NCBI RefSeq assembly: GCF_021531655.1
Contig: NZ_JADYUF010000006.1
Span: forward strand, 1-64,000
Length of the DNA stretch: 64,000 bases
Reading direction: 5' to 3'
Origin: Leyella stercorea
GTDB lineage: Bacteria; Bacteroidota; Bacteroidia; Bacteroidales; Bacteroidaceae
In this document: positions 59,506 to 64,000 of the stretch, piece after piece
Numbering within the stretch: position 1 is the first letter of the stretch
How the letters are laid out: each line of letters begins with the position of its first letter
Program-made: the position numbers and the translations under genes
The notes under the pieces: model-generated
Told to the model about the DNA's origin: nothing
Databases searched by the model: none
The model's input: the letters and a program-made list of their open reading frames with translations, nothing else

Positions 59506-60036
59506 TTACCAGTTTGCCACGGTGGCGTTGAATATCTGTTCGGTCAGGTCCTTCACCATTTGTGTCACGAGCTCTTCCTGTACCGCAGCGAGGCTTTGTG
59601 TGGTTTCGTACGACTTTGATGCGGTGAACTGTCGTTCGAAGTCCTCGTTGTGATTGGCGTTGTTGGTGAATCGTACGTTGACCGTAATAGACAGTTCGGT
59701 CTGTGCTGAACTACCGTCAGCCGATACCGACTTGTTACGCTGTGAGTATTGGGTTATCTCGCCCTCAATCTTCAGGTCGCCGTTGCGCTTCACCTGGCTA
59801 AGCTTGGTATGGTTGGCAAACTCGTCCTTTAGCTGATTGTTGAACATCGGTCCCATAGGTCCCCATACATAGCTTGAGCGTATGGGGAAATCGGCTATCT
59901 GTATAGTCTTGGTCTTGGTGTAGTCGATGCTGGCTCCGTTGAACTTGTATCCGGAGAAAGCGCACGAAACCCATGTCATTGCCATCAAGGCAAAAGCCAC
60001 CATTCTAATGGTCAGGTGTTTATGTTTGTTTATCAT
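59506..60036 (-). CDS. LptE-like LPS-assembly lipoprotein
   Basis: A 176-residue lipoprotein (VAFALMAMTWVSC, Cys about 25) of the Bacteroidetes LptE family: YKFNGASIDYTKTKTIQIADF, NQLKDEFANHTKLSQVKRNGDLKIEGEIT, and LTEQIFNATVANW at the end. LptE plugs the LptD barrel that inserts lipopolysaccharide in the outer membrane. It follows the sigma-54-type activator gene by 12 bases. Confidence 0.85.
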   Translation of the reverse strand: MINKHKHLTIRMVAFALMAMTWVSCAFSGYKFNGASIDYTKTKTIQIADFPIRSSYVWGPMGPMFNNQLKDEFANHTKLSQVKRNGDLKIEGEITQYSQRNKSVSADGSSAQTELSITVNVRFTNNANHNEDFERQFTASKSYETTQSLAAVQEELVTQMVKDLTEQIFNATVANW

Positions 60037-60048
60037 TTTAGATATGCT

Positions 60049-61332
60049 TTATTGTTTATCCAGTCCATACTGCTTGATGCGTCGGTAGAGTGTACGGTCG
60101 GAGATGCCGAGTTCTTGTGCCGCTTTCTTGCGGTTGCCGCCATTACGCTCAAGAGCTTTCTCCACGACATGACGTCCTATGTCGTTGAGGTTGAGGCTGT
60201 CGTTTTCGGACAGTCCGGCATTCTCGTTGTCGTTTATCTCTTCGGCTTCAACATCCTGGAAGGCATTGAAGCGGTTTTGCGGATTACGATACTGCTGTAT
60301 TGATGCTGCGGGATTGCCGTAACCGTGAGTCTCTGGTCCGCCAAGCGAGTGCATACCGTTCAGCGCCGACAGATTGTCGAGTGCGTGAGTGGTGTCCATC
60401 TTCTTGCGCATGTCTGCCATCTCGCGTCGCAGGTCGCTCACGTTGCCTCGCAGTTCGTACAATATCTTATATAGTATTTCGCGTTCGCTCTCGTAGGAGT
60501 GGCTTCCCGGAGCTGTGGTTGTGGTAAGCTGTGTGCTTTCCTGGTTCTCAGGTATGAACTTGCTCAATGTCTCGGCATCAATCTCGCGCTTCTGGCTTAA
60601 TATCGACATCTGCTCGGTGATATTCTTGAGCTGGCGCACGTTGCCCGGCCACTTGTACTTGAGCATTATCTGCTTGGCGTCGTCGGTGAGTGTGATGCGA
60701 GGAATGCGATACTTCTCAGCCATCTGCATTGTGAAGAGTCTGAACAACAGCAGTATGTCTTCACCTCTATCGCGCAATGGCGGAATCTGTATAGGTATGG
60801 TATTGAGACGATAGAACAGATCCTCGCGGAAGCGTCCCTCGCTTATTGCCTTGTGCATATTGACATTGGTGGCAGCCACGATGCGCACATCGGTCTTCAT
60901 TATTTTCTGACCGCCTACACGTATGTATTCGCCGGTTTCGAGTACACGCAGCAATCTTGCCTGTGTGGCAATGGGCAGTTCGCCCACTTCATCGAGGAAT
61001 ATCGTACCCTTGTTGGCTGTACCGAAATAGCCCTCACTCTCGCCTATAGCACCCGTGAACGAACCCTTTTCGTGTCCGAACAGTTCGCTGTCGATAGTGC
61101 CTTCGGGGATGGAGCCGCAGTTGATGGCGAAGTATTTTTCGCGCTTTCGTGTTGAGTTGTCGTGTATCAGGCGTGGTATAATCTCCTTGCCCACGCCACT
61201 TTCGCCTACGATAAGCACACTAAGATCGGTCGGCGCAACCTGAAGAGCTACGTCGAGTGCGTGATTGAGGGCTTCGCAGTTGCCCACAATATTGTATCTT
61301 TGTTTTATTCTTTGCAGTTCTGATGTGTCCAT
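60049..61332 (-). CDS. Sigma-54-interacting AAA+ transcription activator without receiver domain
   Basis: A 427-residue NtrC-family activator. It starts almost directly with the AAA+ domain: Walker A GESGVGKE, the sigma-54 contact loop GSFTGA (GAFTGA variant), Walker B GTIFLDEVGE, and VRIVAATN. A low-complexity linker (about 270-375) leads to a Fis-type helix-turn-helix (NRKKAAQELGISDRTLYRRIKQYG). There is no receiver or sensor domain, so its control is not visible. It is conserved at this position next to lptE in Bacteroidales. It may control envelope genes. Confidence 0.92.
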   Translation of the reverse strand: MDTSELQRIKQRYNIVGNCEALNHALDVALQVAPTDLSVLIVGESGVGKEIIPRLIHDNSTRKREKYFAINCGSIPEGTIDSELFGHEKGSFTGAIGESEGYFGTANKGTIFLDEVGELPIATQARLLRVLETGEYIRVGGQKIMKTDVRIVAATNVNMHKAISEGRFREDLFYRLNTIPIQIPPLRDRGEDILLLFRLFTMQMAEKYRIPRITLTDDAKQIMLKYKWPGNVRQLKNITEQMSILSQKREIDAETLSKFIPENQESTQLTTTTAPGSHSYESEREILYKILYELRGNVSDLRREMADMRKKMDTTHALDNLSALNGMHSLGGPETHGYGNPAASIQQYRNPQNRFNAFQDVEAEEINDNENAGLSENDSLNLNDIGRHVVEKALERNGGNRKKAAQELGISDRTLYRRIKQYGLDKQ

Positions 61333-61368
61333 TTGCTAACAAAATTACACATTATAATTGATATATAG

Positions 61369-61420
61369 GCAACGGGCTTTCTGTTTTTTTTAGTGAATTT
61401 AAAGGTTTGGTGCCCGTTGC
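61369..61420. repeat. Inverted repeat between pdxA-like and activator genes
   Basis: GCAACGGGC (61369-61377) and GCCCGTTGC (61412-61420) enclose a 34-base AT-rich loop. Confidence 0.55.
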
Positions 61421-61432
61421 TGTTTACATCCG

Positions 61433-62632
61433 TTATTCAGCAGCCTGCTGCTTGTTGGCATCAGTCTTTTGTGGAGTTGCGCTGTTTCGGTTGTCTGTCT
61501 GTCCGGGGTGTTGTGCCGGACGGCGGTCGTTATGTTCGTTGCGGTTGAACGGTTCGCGCTTCTTGGGTATGGCAAATCTTACCTTCTCGCTGTCGTCGCG
61601 TTTCTCGTGATAGAGTTTCTGCAATGGATTGGCAAGTGGCAAGTCGTGCTCGTCGCGGTTGCGTACTATATCGATGGCTCTGAATATGGCATGGCGTAGT
61701 GCGCTCTCATCGTTCTCGCCGCTGCCGGCATTGGCGAAGTCGGGAGTCAGGGCGGGTGCCGTGCATACCAGCGGTAGCGATGCTATGTAGCATATGCCGT
61801 CGTTCTGCATGAGTGTGGTGAACGGTATGTTGGCCTGGTCGTCGTACATTGCCAGAACGCAGTCGAAGGCTTCGTAGAGGTTTTGTCCGAAGAATTCGTC
61901 GGCGGCATAAGGTCCGTATGTGTTGATGCCGTCCTCTTCCGATTTCTTGATGGCCGGAATGATAGTGTCTTTCTCTTCAGTGCCATTGGCATTAGGGTTG
62001 AGTGCCAATACGGCTATGCGCGGATTTGAGATACGGAAGTCGCGCTGTATGCTTGTGTGCACAGCCTTGATTTTGGCTATGAGACGCTCTTCGGTGAGGC
62101 TTGCCGGCACATCCTTGATAGCGAGTCCGTCGGTGGCGAGTGCTATGCGCAGCGATTCGTTAATCATTATCTTCACGCCCTTGGCACCGTCGCCGATGCT
62201 TGTCTCCGAGTATTCCTTCAGATTCTTGTAGCTGTAGTTGTCGGCTGACATGTTGGTGTTGTCTACCGGACATGCCACAAGCACATCGTACAGTTGGCTG
62301 CGGAAGTCGGTCATGGCACGGTCGAGAGCCTTCAGGGCAGCTTCGCCCGACTCCTTGGTAGGTGTGCCAATCTCTACTTTCACCTCATCGTCGAAGCATG
62401 TGAGCAGATTGACACGTCCGTCTTGTGCGTCTTCTGCACGGTTGATGATGCTGAAGCTGGCCTGGATGTTCATAGCTTTGCGATGATAGGCAGCAATCTT
62501 AGGCGAACCGTAGATGATGGGAGTGCACAGTTCCAGCATCTCAGGCTCAGCAAAGGTTTTAAAAATGAGTTCGTATCCGATACCGTTGGTATCGCCGTGC
62601 GTTATGGCAACGCGTATTTTTCTATCTTCCAT
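61433..62632 (-). CDS. PdxA-family protein lacking the catalytic residues
   Basis: A 399-residue protein clearly homologous to 4-hydroxythreonine-4-phosphate dehydrogenase PdxA (THGDTNGIGYELIFKTF, TPIIYGSPKIAAYHRKA, YGPYAADEFF, DCVLAMYDDQ). The functional motifs have changed: GHTEY is gone (132-141), ALATTH reads ALATDG (164-169), LNPHAG reads LNPNANG (211-217), MYHDQG reads MYDDQA (262-267) and SPxHGTA reads TAPALTP (291-297). The three zinc His of PdxA are thus missing. An extra tail of 45 charged residues ends the protein. It sits in the usual pdxA place, so it is likely a non-catalytic or repurposed descendant. Confidence 0.85.
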   Translation of the reverse strand: MEDRKIRVAITHGDTNGIGYELIFKTFAEPEMLELCTPIIYGSPKIAAYHRKAMNIQASFSIINRAEDAQDGRVNLLTCFDDEVKVEIGTPTKESGEAALKALDRAMTDFRSQLYDVLVACPVDNTNMSADNYSYKNLKEYSETSIGDGAKGVKIMINESLRIALATDGLAIKDVPASLTEERLIAKIKAVHTSIQRDFRISNPRIAVLALNPNANGTEEKDTIIPAIKKSEEDGINTYGPYAADEFFGQNLYEAFDCVLAMYDDQANIPFTTLMQNDGICYIASLPLVCTAPALTPDFANAGSGENDESALRHAIFRAIDIVRNRDEHDLPLANPLQKLYHEKRDDSEKVRFAIPKKREPFNRNEHNDRRPAQHPGQTDNRNSATPQKTDANKQQAAE

Positions 62633-62635
62633 TGT

Positions 62636-62659
62636 ATATTATATATTGTGTATAAATAA
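62636..62659 (-). repeat. Heptad-period AT spacer between DUF4837 and pdxA-like genes
   Basis: In the coding direction TACACAA, TATATAA, TATACAA lead into the pdxA-like start. Weaker example of the heptad-spacer pattern. Confidence 0.5.
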
Positions 62660-63676
62660 TTAGTCTGTATGTGTTTTGCCCGACAGATGCCTTGTCGGCT
62701 CCTGCTTCTTCTTTGCCCGTTGTTTATGCGTAGCATACACGATGGCTTCGAGCTGCATCATGAGGTTGCGCTTTTTCATGCCGGGGGCATAGACGAATCC
62801 CTCTACCGTTACTGCCTCACGAGGATAATATCCCCATATCGAACGAGCCACAAGCGGTCCGCCCATAGCATCGCCTTTCATCTCCCACAGTCCGCGCCAC
62901 TCTTGCGTATGGATGTCTTCCCGCTCGTCATTCTTGTAGATTACGCTACATGCGTCATGTACGGTTGCCATGTACATCGAGTCGGTCTCTCCCTTTATGT
63001 TCACCTGCATCACGCTGTCGCGGTTGCGAAACTGCTGCTTATAGATGCAGATGTTCTGCATAGCCGTAGGCGAATCGTTTGAAATCCACAGAAAGTCCTT
63101 GCCACGTTTGCACGACTTCATGTCGGCAGGAATCGGCATGTCAAACCCGAACATGCGCTTCACCTCTGCCTCCATCTTCGGGTTGTGCTTGCGCTGTAAA
63201 GTTTCGATGTAGGCTTTCGACTCGTGGGCTTTCAGCAGTTCAACCAATGTGTGTGCATTGCCTTGCAGGGCTGTGTCTTGGGCAGACATGCTGCGCAAGC
63301 AGTCGGCAGTAGGGGCGCATACTCGCACAATCAGTTGCGGTTTGGCGTACATATTGTGCTTGCATGCAATGCTCAGCTTGTCGTATTTCTTTGGGTTGAT
63401 GTCCACAACGACCAGCGACCTTGCGTATCGCAACACTCCATTCAATGCTTCCGCCGGTCTGACATCAGGCTCGCTCACGTCGAACATCGGTTCGCTCTGC
63501 GGCAATCCTTCAACGTCTATGCTCAGCGCCTTGTACAATATGCTGTCAACATCGCCCACTACAGTCACCTCAAACGGACTGCCTCCGCTCGTAGGCAGCA
63601 TGCTCTTGCGGTCGTTGCAGGCTGCAATGAGCAGACAGCAGAAGCTAAGCAGGAGGCGTGTTACGTACTTATACAT
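62660..63676 (-). CDS. DUF4837-family lipoprotein
   Basis: A 338-residue lipoprotein (lipobox LIAAC, Cys about 20) of the DUF4837 family: MLPTSGGSPFEVTVVGD, QSEPMFDVSEPD, SLVVVDINPKKYDK, FLWISNDSPTAMQNICIY and WRGLWEMKGDAMGGPLV. The function of the family is unknown. It is regularly encoded between rlmN and pdxA in Bacteroidales, as here. The C-terminus is basic. Confidence 0.85.
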   Translation of the reverse strand: MYKYVTRLLLSFCCLLIAACNDRKSMLPTSGGSPFEVTVVGDVDSILYKALSIDVEGLPQSEPMFDVSEPDVRPAEALNGVLRYARSLVVVDINPKKYDKLSIACKHNMYAKPQLIVRVCAPTADCLRSMSAQDTALQGNAHTLVELLKAHESKAYIETLQRKHNPKMEAEVKRMFGFDMPIPADMKSCKRGKDFLWISNDSPTAMQNICIYKQQFRNRDSVMQVNIKGETDSMYMATVHDACSVIYKNDEREDIHTQEWRGLWEMKGDAMGGPLVARSIWGYYPREAVTVEGFVYAPGMKKRNLMMQLEAIVYATHKQRAKKKQEPTRHLSGKTHTD

Positions 63677-63720
63677 ATGGTATTTGTATATAGATATATT
63701 TGAGCAATCATTGCATATTG

Positions 63721-63760
63721 CTCCCCTCCCTGCGGGGGAGGGGTAAGGGGGAGGGGCTTT
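63721..63760. repeat. Dispersed GC-rich palindromic repeat, copy 4
   Basis: CCCCTCCCTGCGGGGGAGGGG followed by TAAGGGGGAGGGGCTTT, the same element as at 35551, 37201 and 37317. It overlaps the rlmN stop codon by two bases. Confidence 0.85.
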
Positions 63761-64000
63761 ATCTTCTTATGTCCTCAATCGTCTTTGCCGTAGACAGCAG
63801 TCCGCACGCAGCGAAGATGTCCTGTCCTCGGCTTGCGCGTATAGTGGTGATGATGCCGTGATTGTTGAGATAGTCGCGGAAAGCCTCCATCTTCTGCTCG
63901 TCGCAACCCTCAAGGTCGACATTGGGAATCTTGTGGAAGCGTATGAGATTGATACGGCAGAACAGTCCCTTTGTCAGCTTCACAATCTCGCGGGCGTGAG
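63759..64000 (-). CDS. rlmN: 23S rRNA/tRNA adenine C2-methyltransferase RlmN, C-terminal part
   Basis: The last 80 codons of RlmN; the gene continues beyond the window. HAREIVKLTKGLFCRINLIRF, HKIPNVDLEGCDEQK and TTIRASRGQDIFAACGLLSTA are the conserved C-terminal sequence, including the catalytic Cys in FAACGLL. RlmN is a radical-SAM enzyme methylating A2503 in 23S rRNA and A37 in some tRNAs. Confidence 0.92.
   Translation of the reverse strand, partial: HAREIVKLTKGLFCRINLIRFHKIPNVDLEGCDEQKMEAFRDYLNNHGIITTIRASRGQDIFAACGLLSTAKTIEDIRR

Overview
The window looks like chromosomal DNA of a Bacteroidales bacterium, most likely Prevotella/Segatella-like. Evidence: Bacteroidetes promoters (TTTG, 19-21 nt, TAnnTTTG, often TACCTTTG), few Shine-Dalgarno sites, TonB-dependent receptors, GldB- and NlpE-like lipoproteins, DUF4492-cydAB, an apgM-type homoserine kinase in the threonine operon, and the rlmN-DUF4837-pdxA-sigma54 activator-lptE-TPR-secG order.

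Layout. 1-3400: barrel end of an outer-membrane receptor, then a minus-strand nitroreductase/thioredoxin/NlpE group. 3467-22470: a large plus-strand locus of eukaryote-like signalling parts: LytTR regulator, membrane FHA protein with zinc ribbon, secreted caspase-like protein, zinc-ribbon/FHA protein, Ser/Thr kinase with a MORN tail, six paralogous secreted proteins sharing one N-terminal module (C-termini: Sel1 repeats, SUMF1 domain, or unknown), PP2C phosphatase, proline-rich protein, a further Sel1 protein and three secreted unknowns. An M6 protease follows. 25138-31941: M15 peptidase, small lipoprotein, mtaB, glycosyltransferase, GldB-like lipoprotein, a candidate small RNA, mltG and an HAD phosphatase. 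32089-36938: tripartite MacAB-TolC-type efflux operon. 37360-41678: ribE, a candidate 6S-like RNA and the cytochrome bd operon. 41777-48169: SPFH protein, then a phosphatase/TonB receptor/beta-helix lipoprotein operon. 48191-53251: threonine operon. 53838-58000: DUF805 protein, tRNA-Arg, SUMF1/Asp-box fusion, GH28-like protein, tRNA-His. 58188-64000: the conserved secG-to-rlmN cluster.

The strongest candidate for an undescribed system is the kinase/phosphatase/FHA/caspase locus. Its parts suggest phospho-signalling (kinase and PP2C as writer and eraser, FHA proteins as readers) coupled to a set of secreted proteins built on a common N-terminal module. Other notable observations: two exactly 22-bp-phased five-unit palindrome arrays, one just upstream of the PP2C gene; a PdxA homologue that lacks the recognisable metal and substrate residues; heptanucleotide-period repeats in many intra-operon spacers; and two candidate non-coding RNAs with good promoters. 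All calls come from reading the sequence; no database search was run.
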